A stretch of 64,000 nt of DNA from JANPLG01 sp964609085 (GCA_964609085.1 CAZSRZ010000004.1:1-64000); one strand, 5' to 3'; numbered from the stretch's first letter, positions 35,135 through 43,594 are shown. Translations and numbers: made by a program. The notes: generated from the sequence alone by a model not told the origin.

Positions 35135-36259
35135 TTGGCATCGGAGACTACAATCAGGGATCATCCGGCGGTGAACCGGCTGCTTGAGCAAGGCAAGCGG
35201 CGGGGGATCCTTACGTACGACGAGATCAACGAAGAATTCGGCAGCGATCTCGATGCCGACCACATGGACGAGATCCTCCAGATCGTGGAATCGGAGGGGA
35301 TCCAGGTGGTCAAGGGCTCCAACGTACGCCCAACCCGCCCGGCGGCCACCGAGGATGTTCTGCTGAAGGACATGGAGATCCGCGAGGAGGATAGCCCCCA
35401 GGTTGAGGGCATCCCGATTGATGACTCGGTGCGCATGTGGCTCCGCGAGATCGGCAAGACGCCTCTGCTCACCTCGAAGCAGGAGTTGGAACTCGCCAAG
35501 CGGATCGAAAACATGCCCAATGACGAGGTGACCGGCCGCGCGGCCAAGCGGACGCTCACCGAGGCCAATCTACGCCTGGTCGTCAGCATCGCGAAGAAGT
35601 ACAGCGGCCGCGGGCTCTCCTTTCCGGACCTGATCCAGGAAGGGAATCTGGGGCTGATCCGCGCCGTGGAGAGGTTCGACTACCGGAAGGGCTTCAAGTT
35701 CAGCACCTACGCTACGTGGTGGATCCGACAGGCCATCACCAGGGCGATCGCTGATCAGGGTCGCACGATCCGCATCCCCGTGCACATGGTGGAGACGATC
35801 AACCGCCTCATCAAGACGCAGGGGCAGCTCACGCAGCGCCTCGGGCGGGAACCCACCGTCGAGGAGATTGGGCGAGAGATGGAACTCTCTCCTGACCGTG
35901 TTGCCGAAATCCAACGGATTGCTCCGGAGCCGCTCTCCCTTGAAACGCCGATCGGCGAAGAGGAAGACAGCCATCTGGCGGACTTTGTGGAGGACCACGA
36001 CGCCACATCGCCTTCCCAGGCGGCGGCGAACACGCTTCTGCGCCGCGAGGTGGAGGACGCCCTGAACAAGCTGACGGACCGCGAACGTGACGTGATCCGC
36101 ATGCGCTTCGGGCTGGAAGATGGCACTCCCAAGACGCTGGAAGAGGTCGGTCGAACCTTCAGCGTCACGCGGGAACGCATCCGGCAGATCGAGGCGAAGG
36201 CGCTAAAGAAGCTGAAGCATCCGTCCAAGAGCCGCAAGCTGCGCGAGTTTCTGGACTGA
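35135..36259 (+). CDS. rpoD: Primary RNA polymerase sigma factor (sigma-70/SigA)
   Basis: The product is 374 residues from TTG 35135, eight bases after a near-perfect GGAGGAGGTGA. The open frame reaching back into dnaG lacks homology. Region 1.1 (VNRLLEQGKRRGILTYDEIN), 1.2 (DDSVRMWLREIGKTPLLTS), 2 (LIQEGNLGLIRAVERFDY, FSTYATWWIRQAITRAI), 3 and 4 (EEVGRTFSVTRERIRQIEAKALKKL) are intact. The large 1.2-2.1 insertion of proteobacterial RpoD is absent, as in Terrabacteria-type SigA. It is 142 bases after dnaG. Confidence 0.97.
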   Translation: MASETTIRDHPAVNRLLEQGKRRGILTYDEINEEFGSDLDADHMDEILQIVESEGIQVVKGSNVRPTRPAATEDVLLKDMEIREEDSPQVEGIPIDDSVRMWLREIGKTPLLTSKQELELAKRIENMPNDEVTGRAAKRTLTEANLRLVVSIAKKYSGRGLSFPDLIQEGNLGLIRAVERFDYRKGFKFSTYATWWIRQAITRAIADQGRTIRIPVHMVETINRLIKTQGQLTQRLGREPTVEEIGREMELSPDRVAEIQRIAPEPLSLETPIGEEEDSHLADFVEDHDATSPSQAAANTLLRREVEDALNKLTDRERDVIRMRFGLEDGTPKTLEEVGRTFSVTRERIRQIEAKALKKLKHPSKSRKLREFLD

Positions 36260-36279
36260 GGACAACTGCCCCGCGGCAC

Positions 36280-36765
36280 TCAGTGCCCGGGGCAGCACTC
36301 GTCGACGGGTGGGGCCGGCAGAGCGAGTCCATTCCCTCGGCACGCGGGGCAGACGCCGACGAATTCCACCAGGTGCCGCTCGATAAGAAAGCCGGAACCC
36401 GCTGCGGCACCGCGCTCGACCTGCGTCATTCCGGGGCAATCGACCTCGTCCACCCGGCCGCAGACGCGACATATCAGATGGTGGTGGCAGCCGGGATGGT
36501 CCTCCAGGCGGCATGGGAGGAACCCGCCCGAGAAGGCCACGCGGTGCGCCAGGCCATTGCGCTCCAACGTTTCCAGGATGCGGTAGATGCTCACCGTATC
36601 CACAGACTCGCCGGTTCCCGCCAGAGCATCGTGCAACCCATAGGGCGAGAGAGGCCGTTCCGCCCGCTCAAGGGCATCCACCACCAGCTTCCTGCCCCGC
36701 GTGATCCGAAACCCACGCTCTCGCAAGCGAGCGAGGGCGTGGGTGACGTAACGTGTTGCCGCCAA
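36280..36765 (-). CDS. Fur-family metal-dependent repressor
   Basis: This 161-residue protein starts at TTG 36765 with GAGGGG eight bases before. A winged-helix domain (FRITRGRKLVVDALERAERP, DTVSIYRILETLERNGLAHR) precedes the metal-binding domain with HHHLICRVCGRVDEVDCP and the second CxxC in VCPACRG, the structural zinc site. Fur, Zur and PerR cannot be separated by eye; the His/Cys-rich CCPGH end hints at extra metal binding. It converges on rpoD with a 20-base gap and has its own promoter. Confidence 0.9.
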   Translation of the reverse strand: MAATRYVTHALARLRERGFRITRGRKLVVDALERAERPLSPYGLHDALAGTGESVDTVSIYRILETLERNGLAHRVAFSGGFLPCRLEDHPGCHHHLICRVCGRVDEVDCPGMTQVERGAAAGSGFLIERHLVEFVGVCPACRGNGLALPAPPVDECCPGH

Positions 36766-36790
36766 GGATTTCCCCTCTCACAGGTGATGC

Positions 36791-36819
36791 AGTGTACCAC
36801 TCTCCCCGGTGCCGGTCAA
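36791..36819 (-). promoter_or_regulatory. Promoter of the Fur-family gene
   Basis: Minus-strand TTGACC (36819-36814), a 17-base spacer and TACACT (36796-36791) preceded by GTGG (TGn extended -10). The start codon is 26 bases downstream, leaving a short leader. Confidence 0.75.
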
Positions 36820-36886
36820 AACAATGAACCTGTCGCCCGTCGACCCGTCGACCCCGTAGGCATGAGGCCTCAGCCTGCCGCGGCGG

Positions 36887-37192
36887 TCAGTAACGGTCGT
36901 CCCCCGTGTCCATCTTCTTGATCTTGAACTCACGATCCGGGTCCGAGAAGTAGAGATACGCGCCGACCGCCACCAGCCCGATGAGTCCGCCGACGAAGGC
37001 ACCCTGCAGCGACGCGGCCAGGCTGGCGGTCCCGGCCGTCCGAGCCGTCTCGATCAGGGCATCCTCACCCGCCTTCTGTGCCGCGGCGGAGGCGATCGCG
37101 GCGGCGCGCTGCGCCCAGATCCATGCTCCGGAGATCGCTCCCAACAACATTCCCGCCCCGCCCAGGGCGAGTTTTCCCCAGTCCAGTTCCAT
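36887..37192 (-). CDS. Small Ala/Gly-rich two-helix membrane protein
   Basis: This 101-residue protein has two hydrophobic helices (about 8-30, LALGGAGMLLGAISGAWIW; about 62-84, GAFVGGLIGLVAVGAYLYF) with an Ala-rich amphipathic link and a charged tail ending KKMDTGDDRY. I do not recognise it. Hydrophobicity and codon use support a real gene, but the ribosome site is weak. It lies upstream of the Fur-family promoter in the same direction. Confidence 0.55.
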   Translation of the reverse strand: MELDWGKLALGGAGMLLGAISGAWIWAQRAAAIASAAAQKAGEDALIETARTAGTASLAASLQGAFVGGLIGLVAVGAYLYFSDPDREFKIKKMDTGDDRY

Positions 37193-37560
37193 CTGTCTCG
37201 CTCGAGGCCGGTCGCGGGGAGGCCTCTCCTACCTCTGGCCTCATGCTCCTCCATTCCGCGCGGTTCGTGCCCATCCCTGTCCGAGTACCTGAGGTCGAGT
37301 TCATCGGCGGCCACTCCAGCAGCGTGTAGCGCATGCCAGCGGGACGCCGGCGTTCCCGGGATGGTGCTCCGTCGGCCGTAGGGAGGTCGAGCTGGATCTC
37401 AGCGATACCGGGATGCTGCTGCGTCGGTCGTGAGGAAGCCGAGCTGGAGGCCAGCCGCCCCAAGCTGGGTCTCCCCTGGGCAAGGGTCTGAGGGGTCAAT
37501 CTAGACTTTCTTGATCAACTAGATATAGAATGGGGCGTCTTCTGAAACCCTGGGAAGCTG
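37193..37560. repeat. Non-coding spacer with degenerate 52-bp periodicity
   Basis: No convincing gene is seen in these 368 bases. 37355-37401 and 37407-37453 resemble each other (CCGGGATG.TGCT.CGTCGG core), a loose tandem pair. Near 37499-37527 an interrupted palindrome (TCTAG ... CTAGA) surrounds TTGATCAA and runs into TATAGAAT just before the ATP-grasp gene, a possible operator and -10 box. Confidence 0.5.
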
Positions 37561-38541
37561 ATGAGTGCACTCACCCTGACCGCGGCCGTGGCCACACGAA
37601 AGCTGGCCGTCTACTACGAACACCCTCGGTGGTTCGAGCCTCTGTTCGCTGAGATGGATCGTCGCGAGATGCCCTATGCTCGGCTGCGCTCGGACGGCCA
37701 CGGCTACGACCCGGCGGACCTGGCGGCCGATCCAGCCGTGGCAGTCGTCCTCAATCGGATGAGCCCTTCCGCGCACAACCGCGGTCACGGCGACGCCATC
37801 CTATACACCCTCAATTACCTGTCCCATCTGGAGCTATCGGGGAAGCGAGTGATCAACGGTGAGCGGGCGTACCTCATTGAGATCTCCAAGGCGCGGCAGC
37901 TATCGTTGCTGGCCCGATTGGGGCTACGAGCACCGAGATCGCGAGTGATTCACCGAGCCGCCGATGCACCGGCGGCAGCCGAAGGGTTGCGGTTTCCGGT
38001 GGTCGTAAAGCCGAATGTTGGCGGGAGCGGAGTCGGCATCGTCCGGTTCGACGCACCGGCCCAGCTCGCGACCGCAGCGGCGGGGGGACTGGATCTCGGT
38101 CTCGACGGAGTCGCGCTCGTTCAGGAGTTCATCCCGGCCCGGGGCGGACATATCGTCCGTGTGGAGTGCCTGGGCGGCCGTTTCCTCTACGCGATACAGG
38201 TACATCTCGCCGGTGCCACTTTCGACCTGTGCCCGGCCGACCTCTGCCGAACGCCGAAACCGCTGGACTCCGCCTGCCCGGCCGAGGCCCCGCGGACGGG
38301 GTTGCGCGTGGACGGCTACCGCCCACCTGAGTCCGTGATCGCCGCGGTAGAACGCATCCAGAATGCTGCCGGGATCTCCGTCGGTGGGGTCGAGTACGTG
38401 GTCGACGATCGCGACGGCGAAGTCTACTACTACGACATCAATGCCCTCTCTAATTTCGTCGCCGATGCGCCGAGAGTGATCGGCTTCGACCCCTTCCCGA
38501 GGCTGGTGGACTGGCTTCAGGACGAGATCGCGCGTGCGTGA
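37561..38541 (+). CDS. ATP-grasp ligase (RimK-like), unknown substrate
   Basis: This 326-residue protein has an ATP-grasp core: the lid/phosphate loop FPVVVKPNVGGSGVGIVRF, the adenine-side VALVQEFIPARGGHIVRVE, and the Mg-binding segment VEYVVDDRDGEVYYYDINAL. The N-terminal part (YYEHPRWFEPLFAEMDRRE) is the pre-ATP-grasp domain. These enzymes join a carboxylate to an amine or thiol through an acyl-phosphate. It is a single gene convergent with the Cys/Met PLP enzyme (7-base gap), so context gives no substrate. Confidence 0.85.
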   Translation: MSALTLTAAVATRKLAVYYEHPRWFEPLFAEMDRREMPYARLRSDGHGYDPADLAADPAVAVVLNRMSPSAHNRGHGDAILYTLNYLSHLELSGKRVINGERAYLIEISKARQLSLLARLGLRAPRSRVIHRAADAPAAAEGLRFPVVVKPNVGGSGVGIVRFDAPAQLATAAAGGLDLGLDGVALVQEFIPARGGHIVRVECLGGRFLYAIQVHLAGATFDLCPADLCRTPKPLDSACPAEAPRTGLRVDGYRPPESVIAAVERIQNAAGISVGGVEYVVDDRDGEVYYYDINALSNFVADAPRVIGFDPFPRLVDWLQDEIARA

Positions 38542-38548
38542 CGCGGCT

Positions 38549-39727
38549 CTACGTCAGCGAGTCGAGCGCCTGGCTGAAATCGTCCCACACGTCGTCGATG
38601 TGATCGATGCCGGCGGAGACGCGGATCGTGCCCGGAGTGATCCCAAGTGCGACGCGCTGGGCCTCCGTCAGTGCCCGATGCGAGGTGGCGGTCGGGTACG
38701 ACACAGTCGTGGCCACGTCACCAAGGCTCGGCGCGAAGCGGATCCGACGCAGCCGCCGGAGCACGTGCGCGGCGGCTGCGGCATCAGCGAGTGTGAAAGC
38801 CAGCATGGGGCCGCCGTTCCGGAGTTGGGCGGCCGCGAGCGCGTGCTGTGGGTGCGTCGGGAGCGATGGGTGGAAGGCGTCCACCACGGCGGGATGCGCG
38901 GCCAGACGCGCTGCGAGGTCGACCGCGTTCTCACAGCACCGCTGCATGCGCAACGGGAAGGTGGCGATCCCCCGCAGAGCAAGCCACGCTTCGAAGGGAT
39001 TGGCCGCGCCGCCGAACAGCCGGCTCTGCCGCCGGAGCGCGTCAGCGGTGGCGCGATCCGCAGAGGCGCAACCGAGGGTCAAGTCACTATGGCCGCCAAG
39101 CCATTTGGTGATGCTGTGCACCACCACCTGTGCGCCCTGGTCCAGGGGCGTCGAGCAGTAGGGCGAGGCGAAGGTGTGGTCCACCACCAGGCTAACCCCG
39201 GCGGCCCGACAGATCTCCGCCAGCGCCGGGACATCGGCCACCTCCGTCAACGGGTTGGCAATCGTCTCCACCAACATCATCGCGGCGCCATCCGCCGCGC
39301 TGCGGGCATCTGCGACCGAGGTGACATCGAACCAGACGGTCTCCACCCCGAAGCGGCTCAGCTCCGACTCCAGCAGCGCCACGGTCGCCCCGTAGAGTTG
39401 ACGAGCGACAGCCACGCGACGCCCCTGCCCGGTCAGCGCAGTCAGGGTCGCCGCCAGCGCCGCCATCCCGGAACCGAATGCGACGCACGCCTCAGCGTGG
39501 TCCAGTTGCGCGATCACCGACTCCAGTGCCGTGTGATTCGGATTGGAGTCGCGAGTGTAAATGAAGCCCTGGGCCTTGCCCGCATAGATCTCCAGACACT
39601 GCTCCAGGGAAGCCAGAGATCCGACGGCGGCCTGGTAGATGGGCGCCACCAGCGGATCGTTGGTGGGGCGCGGTCCTTCTCGGGCACTCGCGCAGAGGGT
39701 CTCAAGGCGTACGGGATCTTCAGGCAT
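38549..39727 (-). CDS. Cys/Met-metabolism PLP enzyme (trans-sulfuration family)
   Basis: This 392-residue fold-type I enzyme has FIYTRDSNPNHTALESVIAQ near the start, CVAFGSGMAALAATLTAL, LVVDHTFASPYCSTPLDQGA and the Schiff-base lysine in HSITKWLGGHSDLTLG. Family members are cystathionine gamma-synthase, gamma- and beta-lyases, and O-acetyl/succinylhomoserine sulfhydrylase; motifs alone do not decide among them. It is divergent from thrC-moaD-NIL, so a homocysteine or methionine role is likely. Confidence 0.88.
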   Translation of the reverse strand: MPEDPVRLETLCASAREGPRPTNDPLVAPIYQAAVGSLASLEQCLEIYAGKAQGFIYTRDSNPNHTALESVIAQLDHAEACVAFGSGMAALAATLTALTGQGRRVAVARQLYGATVALLESELSRFGVETVWFDVTSVADARSAADGAAMMLVETIANPLTEVADVPALAEICRAAGVSLVVDHTFASPYCSTPLDQGAQVVVHSITKWLGGHSDLTLGCASADRATADALRRQSRLFGGAANPFEAWLALRGIATFPLRMQRCCENAVDLAARLAAHPAVVDAFHPSLPTHPQHALAAAQLRNGGPMLAFTLADAAAAAHVLRRLRRIRFAPSLGDVATTVSYPTATSHRALTEAQRVALGITPGTIRVSAGIDHIDDVWDDFSQALDSLT

Positions 39728-39896
39728 GCGGGTGCTCGACGACCGGGCCGGCTCCGGAAACGTGGGGGCGTGGTTTCATGATAAGACAGGCAATGCGGCC
39801 GGCCCGCCTTGACGGGCCGATTCTATCGTGGCGCAGCTTCCCCGAACCGGGCCGGACGACTGGCGGAAGCAGTCCACAGCCACGGCGGAGTGACGG

Positions 39897-41144
39897 ATGT
39901 CCCTGGTTTTAGGCCTCAAGTGCAAGGAGTGCGGTCGGGAGTACCCCCGCGAAGCAGCCTACGTGTGCGAGTTCTGTTTTGGACCGCTCGAGGTGCGCTA
40001 TGACTACGGCCGCATCGCGCAGAGCTTGTCCCGCTCCATCGTCGAGTCCCGTCCCCGCAACCTCTGGCGATATCGGGAACTGCTCCCCCTCGACGGCGAG
40101 CCCACGGATGGTCATCTGTCCGGCTTCACGCCACTGATCCGGGCGGACCGCCTCGCGCAAGTCCTGGGCGTCCGGGAGCTCTGGATCAAGAACGATGGTG
40201 TCAATTTCCCCACTCTCTCCTACAAGGATCGGGTGGTGCCGGTGGCGCTCTCCAAGGCCAAGGAGTTGGGTTTCGACACGGTCGGGTGCGCCTCGACGGG
40301 TAACCTGGCAAATGCTGTCTCCGCCCACGGTGCGCGCGCTGGTCTCACACGCTATATCTTCATCCCGAACGACCTGGAAGCCAGCAAGGTCATTGGCTCT
40401 CTGATCTATCAACCCAACCTGGTCGCCGTTCGCGGGAACTACGACGACGTGAACCGTCTCTGCAGCGAGATCGCCAGCAAGTACCGCTGGGCTTTCGTGA
40501 ACGTCAACATGCGGCCGTACTACACGGAAGGCGCCAAGACCTATGGCTTCGAAATAGCCGAGCAGTTGGGCTGGCGGACGCCGGACAACCTTGTCTGCCC
40601 GGTCGCCGGCGGCACGATCCTCCCGAAAATCTGGCGGGCATTCGAAGAATTCCAGCAACTCGGGCTGATCGACGAGGTCCGGACCCGAGTCTTCGCGGCA
40701 CAGGCGGAAGCCTGCGCCCCGGTGATCCAGGCGATCCACCGGGGATCCGACGTCATACGGCCTGTCAAGCCCCGACCGGTCGAAGAGAGCGTGGACACAT
40801 CGCTGCGGATCGGCAACCCGGCGGACGGGCCGTATGTGGTGCAGGCGATCCAGCGATCCGGCGGCTGGGGAGAGGTAGCCACCAACGAGGAAATCGTGGA
40901 TGCCATCCGGCTGCTGGCCTCGACCGAGGGGATCTGGACGGAGACCGCGGGCGGGACCACACTGGCCGTGGCCCGTAAGCTGATCCAGCAGGGCCGTATC
41001 GCGCAAGACGAGTCCACCGTGGTCTGCATCACCGGCAACGGACTGAAGACCATCGATGCCGTTCGCGACCACATCGGCCATCCGACGCAGATCGACCCCA
41101 CCATCCACAGCTTTGAGAGAGAAGTGCTCGCGGCGTCACGCTGA
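39897..41144 (+). CDS. thrC: Threonine synthase
   Basis: This 415-residue PLP enzyme converts O-phosphohomoserine to threonine. It has an N-terminal zinc ribbon (CKECGREYPREAAYVCEFCF), the PLP lysine in FPTLSYKDRVVPVALSKAKE, GCASTGNLANAVSAHGAR, and AGGTILPKIWRAFEEF. The zinc-ribbon form is typical of archaeal and Chloroflexi/Armatimonadota-type enzymes. It is co-transcribed with a MoaD-like and a NIL-domain gene (gaps 30 and 21 bases), tying the homoserine branch to sulfur transfer. Confidence 0.93.
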   Translation: MSLVLGLKCKECGREYPREAAYVCEFCFGPLEVRYDYGRIAQSLSRSIVESRPRNLWRYRELLPLDGEPTDGHLSGFTPLIRADRLAQVLGVRELWIKNDGVNFPTLSYKDRVVPVALSKAKELGFDTVGCASTGNLANAVSAHGARAGLTRYIFIPNDLEASKVIGSLIYQPNLVAVRGNYDDVNRLCSEIASKYRWAFVNVNMRPYYTEGAKTYGFEIAEQLGWRTPDNLVCPVAGGTILPKIWRAFEEFQQLGLIDEVRTRVFAAQAEACAPVIQAIHRGSDVIRPVKPRPVEESVDTSLRIGNPADGPYVVQAIQRSGGWGEVATNEEIVDAIRLLASTEGIWTETAGGTTLAVARKLIQQGRIAQDESTVVCITGNGLKTIDAVRDHIGHPTQIDPTIHSFEREVLAASR

Positions 41145-41174
41145 CGTCGCGCTACGTTCAGAGGAGGCCCATAA

Positions 41175-41450
41175 ATGGCAGTCACGGTTCTGGTTCCCAC
41201 CCCGCTGCAGAAGCTGACGGGTGGGAGCGGCGAGGTGAAGGTAGAGGCGGCAAGCGTAGCGGCTCTCGTCGAAGCCCTGGAGGCGGCCTATCCCGGCATC
41301 AAGGGCCGACTGTGCGACGATGCGGGAAACCTACGGCGCTTCGTCAACGTCTACGTCAACAACGAGGACATCCGCTTCGGGGATAACGAGCAGACCCTCC
41401 TGCATGACGGCGACGAAGTTTCGATCATACCGGCGATTGCCGGCGGGTAG
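41175..41450 (+). CDS. MoaD/ThiS-like ubiquitin-fold sulfur-carrier protein
   Basis: This 91-residue beta-grasp protein has RRFVNVYVNNEDIRFGDNEQ and the terminal SIIPAIAGG, whose exposed Gly-Gly is the site of adenylation and thiocarboxylation by a ThiF/MoeB-type enzyme. An AGAGGAGG ribosome site precedes the ATG. No moaE or thiG is nearby, while thrC and a NIL-domain gene flank it, so a role in amino-acid sulfur assimilation is favoured over molybdopterin or thiamine synthesis (inference). Confidence 0.92.
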   Translation: MAVTVLVPTPLQKLTGGSGEVKVEAASVAALVEALEAAYPGIKGRLCDDAGNLRRFVNVYVNNEDIRFGDNEQTLLHDGDEVSIIPAIAGG

Positions 41451-41471
41451 CCGGGCGAAGGAGCAGGTGAG

Positions 41472-41714
41472 ATGGTAACCCGCAAGGTGCTGCTGAGCTA
41501 CCCGGAGAGCCTGATCCAGGAACCGGTTCTGTTTCGGATGGTCCGGCAGTTCGACATCGTCCCCAACATCCGACGGGCCCGCGTAACCGAGACGGTCGGT
41601 GAGATCGTGCTGGAGCTCAAGGGAGAAGAGGCGGAGATTGAGCGCGGCGTGGCGTATCTGCGCGCGCAAGGAGTTGAGGTGTCGCCCATTGAGGGCGACC
41701 TCGTCAGCCCGTAG
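41472..41714 (+). CDS. NIL-domain protein
   Basis: This 80-residue ferredoxin-like fold carries the NIL motif region (FDIVPNIRRARVTETVGEIV, then ELKGEEAEIERGVAYLRAQG and GVEVSPIEG). NIL domains are fused to the methionine ABC transporter ATPase MetN and to ferredoxin-type proteins needed for homocysteine synthesis in methanogens. A stand-alone copy behind thrC and moaD suggests a sensor or sulfur-handling partner in methionine metabolism. A GAAGGAGC site precedes the ATG. Confidence 0.9.
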   Translation: MVTRKVLLSYPESLIQEPVLFRMVRQFDIVPNIRRARVTETVGEIVLELKGEEAEIERGVAYLRAQGVEVSPIEGDLVSP

Positions 41715-41725
41715 GGGTACGCGGT

Positions 41726-43261
41726 CTACTTCTTGTAGCGCGCCAGGAAGAGGATGTCGCCGTCCGGATCGCCGTCGCCGTTCTGATCACGGCCACCCTG
41801 GTCCGTCTCGGACACGGTGAAGAAGATGGCGTTCGCGGTGATACTGGCAACCTCACCCGCGGCCAGGGAGGTGGAAACCGTCGTCTGCGTGCCCATGTCC
41901 ATCGCGTAGAGGACGCTGTCGTCCGCGTCGCCATCGCGGTTCAGATCCTTCTCGCCCTGATCCGGTTCCGGCACCAACCACGCGAGGTAACCCTCCGGGC
42001 ACGCCTCCATGGATTCGACAGCGAGCTGTGTGTTCGTCACCCGGTTGGTCTCCCGGTTGTAGATCATCAGTACCGTGTCGCCCATGTCGCGGTCGCCGTT
42101 CAGATCCTTCTCATTTTGAGCCGACTCCGAGCAGGCGAGGGCGACCCGATTCATCGAGACGGCGATGCCGCCGGAGGCGTCCCGAGCCAGGTTCAAAGTC
42201 TTCGTGCTGCCGATCACCCAGATCTGCGCGATATCGTCGAGCGCGTCGCCGTCGTGGTTGAGATCGGTCTTGTTCTGAGCGTCCTCGTTGGTGACCAGCG
42301 CCACCATGGCGTCGGCCGCCACCAGATCTCCGCTGCAGTCGAGTTTCAGGTTCGTTACCTGGCCGGTGGCCAGTTCCCAAACGTGCGCCACGACGTCCTT
42401 GGCGTCCATGTCGCCGTTCAGGTCCCGTCCGCCCTGTCGTTCCTCTTCCACGCCAACGGCCAGGAGCTTCGAGGTCAGCTCGTAGCCATACGAGCCGTCG
42501 AGCCCGGTAATGGTGAGCTTCCTGGTGGAGATCTGATAAAGCGCCATCACCTCATCAGCAAAGTCGCGATCTCCGTTCAGGTCGCGGCTTCCCTGCGCAC
42601 TCTCACGGGTGAGGACGGCGACCCAGTCCCCGAGACGCACATAGCCGTCCTCAGCATCCACGCCCAGAGACTCGATCTCCCGCGTGCCCAGGTTCATTCG
42701 GCATAGCACGTTGTCGCCGAAGTCCGTGTCACCGTTCAGGTCCTTGCGAGCTTCCAGCTCTCGTCGGCGAAACAGAAGATCGCCGCCAATGAGGGTGGGC
42801 ATCGTCCCGGCGATCCCGAGCGCGGTCAATTGCTTGGACACCGGGCTGTAGAGTGCCAGCACGTTGTCGACGGCCTTGCCATCGCCGTTCATGTCCTTGT
42901 CGCCGTTGTCCGACTCCGCGTACTGGACCACGAACTGGTCGGCACTGATATCCACCGGCCAGTCCTCGTCGCCGTCGATCAGCGCAGGGTCGATTGCAAT
43001 GCCGGTATTCTGGGTGGCAAGTGACCGAGTATTCAGCACCTGCAGGACGGCGTCGTCGGTGTCTCGATCGCCGTTGAGATCCCGGTTGATCTCATCGACG
43101 CAGAACGCGGCCCAGGCCCCGGACTGCCATACTGCTCCGCTGACCAGCCGGCGGGTGTTGAAGCTCTCGATGCGGAAGCTCGTCTGAGCCGCTCCGGGGG
43201 ACAATCCGGCGAGAACCGCAGCGGAGACCAGAAGAGCGAGGACACAGGTCCGGCGATGCAT
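41726..43261 (-). CDS. Secreted protein with repeated DLNGDxD calcium-binding-like motifs
   Basis: This 511-residue protein starts at ATG 43261 with a signal peptide (RTCVLALLVSAAVLAGLSPG). It contains about nine copies of a segment built on DLNGDxDxxDxV followed by beta strands, one per 45-50 residues. The D-x-N-x-D-x-D spacing matches EF-hand/dockerin calcium loops, and the strands suggest a beta propeller. An extracellular, calcium-stabilised binding protein is likely. It converges with the NIL gene (11-base gap). Confidence 0.8.
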   Translation of the reverse strand: MHRRTCVLALLVSAAVLAGLSPGAAQTSFRIESFNTRRLVSGAVWQSGAWAAFCVDEINRDLNGDRDTDDAVLQVLNTRSLATQNTGIAIDPALIDGDEDWPVDISADQFVVQYAESDNGDKDMNGDGKAVDNVLALYSPVSKQLTALGIAGTMPTLIGGDLLFRRRELEARKDLNGDTDFGDNVLCRMNLGTREIESLGVDAEDGYVRLGDWVAVLTRESAQGSRDLNGDRDFADEVMALYQISTRKLTITGLDGSYGYELTSKLLAVGVEEERQGGRDLNGDMDAKDVVAHVWELATGQVTNLKLDCSGDLVAADAMVALVTNEDAQNKTDLNHDGDALDDIAQIWVIGSTKTLNLARDASGGIAVSMNRVALACSESAQNEKDLNGDRDMGDTVLMIYNRETNRVTNTQLAVESMEACPEGYLAWLVPEPDQGEKDLNRDGDADDSVLYAMDMGTQTTVSTSLAAGEVASITANAIFFTVSETDQGGRDQNGDGDPDGDILFLARYKK

Positions 43262-43358
43262 GCGCGTGATCCGGGGAGAAGGGTGTGGCTCCATGGTACC
43301 GGCGCTCCAAGGACCGGTCAAGTTGTCCGAGCAGGCGTTCCGGGCGTTCCGGGGTGCG

Positions 43359-43387
43359 TTGTGCCGGGAGGAGGGTTCCGCTATACT
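43359..43387 (+). promoter_or_regulatory. Promoter of the 48-residue basic protein gene
   Basis: TTGTGC (43359-43364), a 17-base spacer and TATACT (43382-43387). The start codon is 61 bases downstream of the -10 box. Confidence 0.75.
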
Positions 43388-43447
43388 ACGCGGGTTTGCT
43401 TCCCGCCCGCCGCGCACTCGGGGAAGCGGCCGGATCAGGAGGGACAG

Positions 43448-43594
43448 ATGGCCTCGCGACGCACCGTAACGATTAATGACCGCAAGCGGAACTCGACCAC
43501 CCGAAAGAAGACCCACAAGGCTGACATGCTGCGGGCCAAGCAGCAAGCGCAGGTGCTTGCGCGGTTGATCAGTCAGGCCAAAGCCCAGGCCTAG
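43448..43594 (+). CDS. 48-residue highly basic small protein
   Basis: The gene has an ideal AGGAGGG ribosome site five bases before ATG 43448 and a near-consensus promoter. The product has 14 Lys/Arg of 48, with a flexible start (MASRRTVTINDRKRNSTTRK) and one predicted amphipathic helix (about 22-47, HKADMLRAKQQAQVLARLIS). It resembles small ribosomal or RNA-binding proteins but is not S20, S21 or any family I can name. Its stop and that of the opposite gene share one CTAG. Confidence 0.72.
   Translation: MASRRTVTINDRKRNSTTRKKTHKADMLRAKQQAQVLARLISQAKAQA

Noticed and set aside
38534..39781. 415-residue plus-strand open frame
   Set aside because: It is antisense to the Cys/Met PLP enzyme, which has all catalytic motifs.
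41175..41450. Molybdopterin synthase small subunit
   Set aside because: No moaE or other molybdopterin gene is adjacent, and the thrC/NIL neighbours favour another role, although the nearby molybdenum hydroxylase subunit keeps the idea open.
43448..43594. Ribosomal protein S20
   Set aside because: It is basic and helical, but far shorter than S20 and without its N-terminal SAIKR-type pattern.
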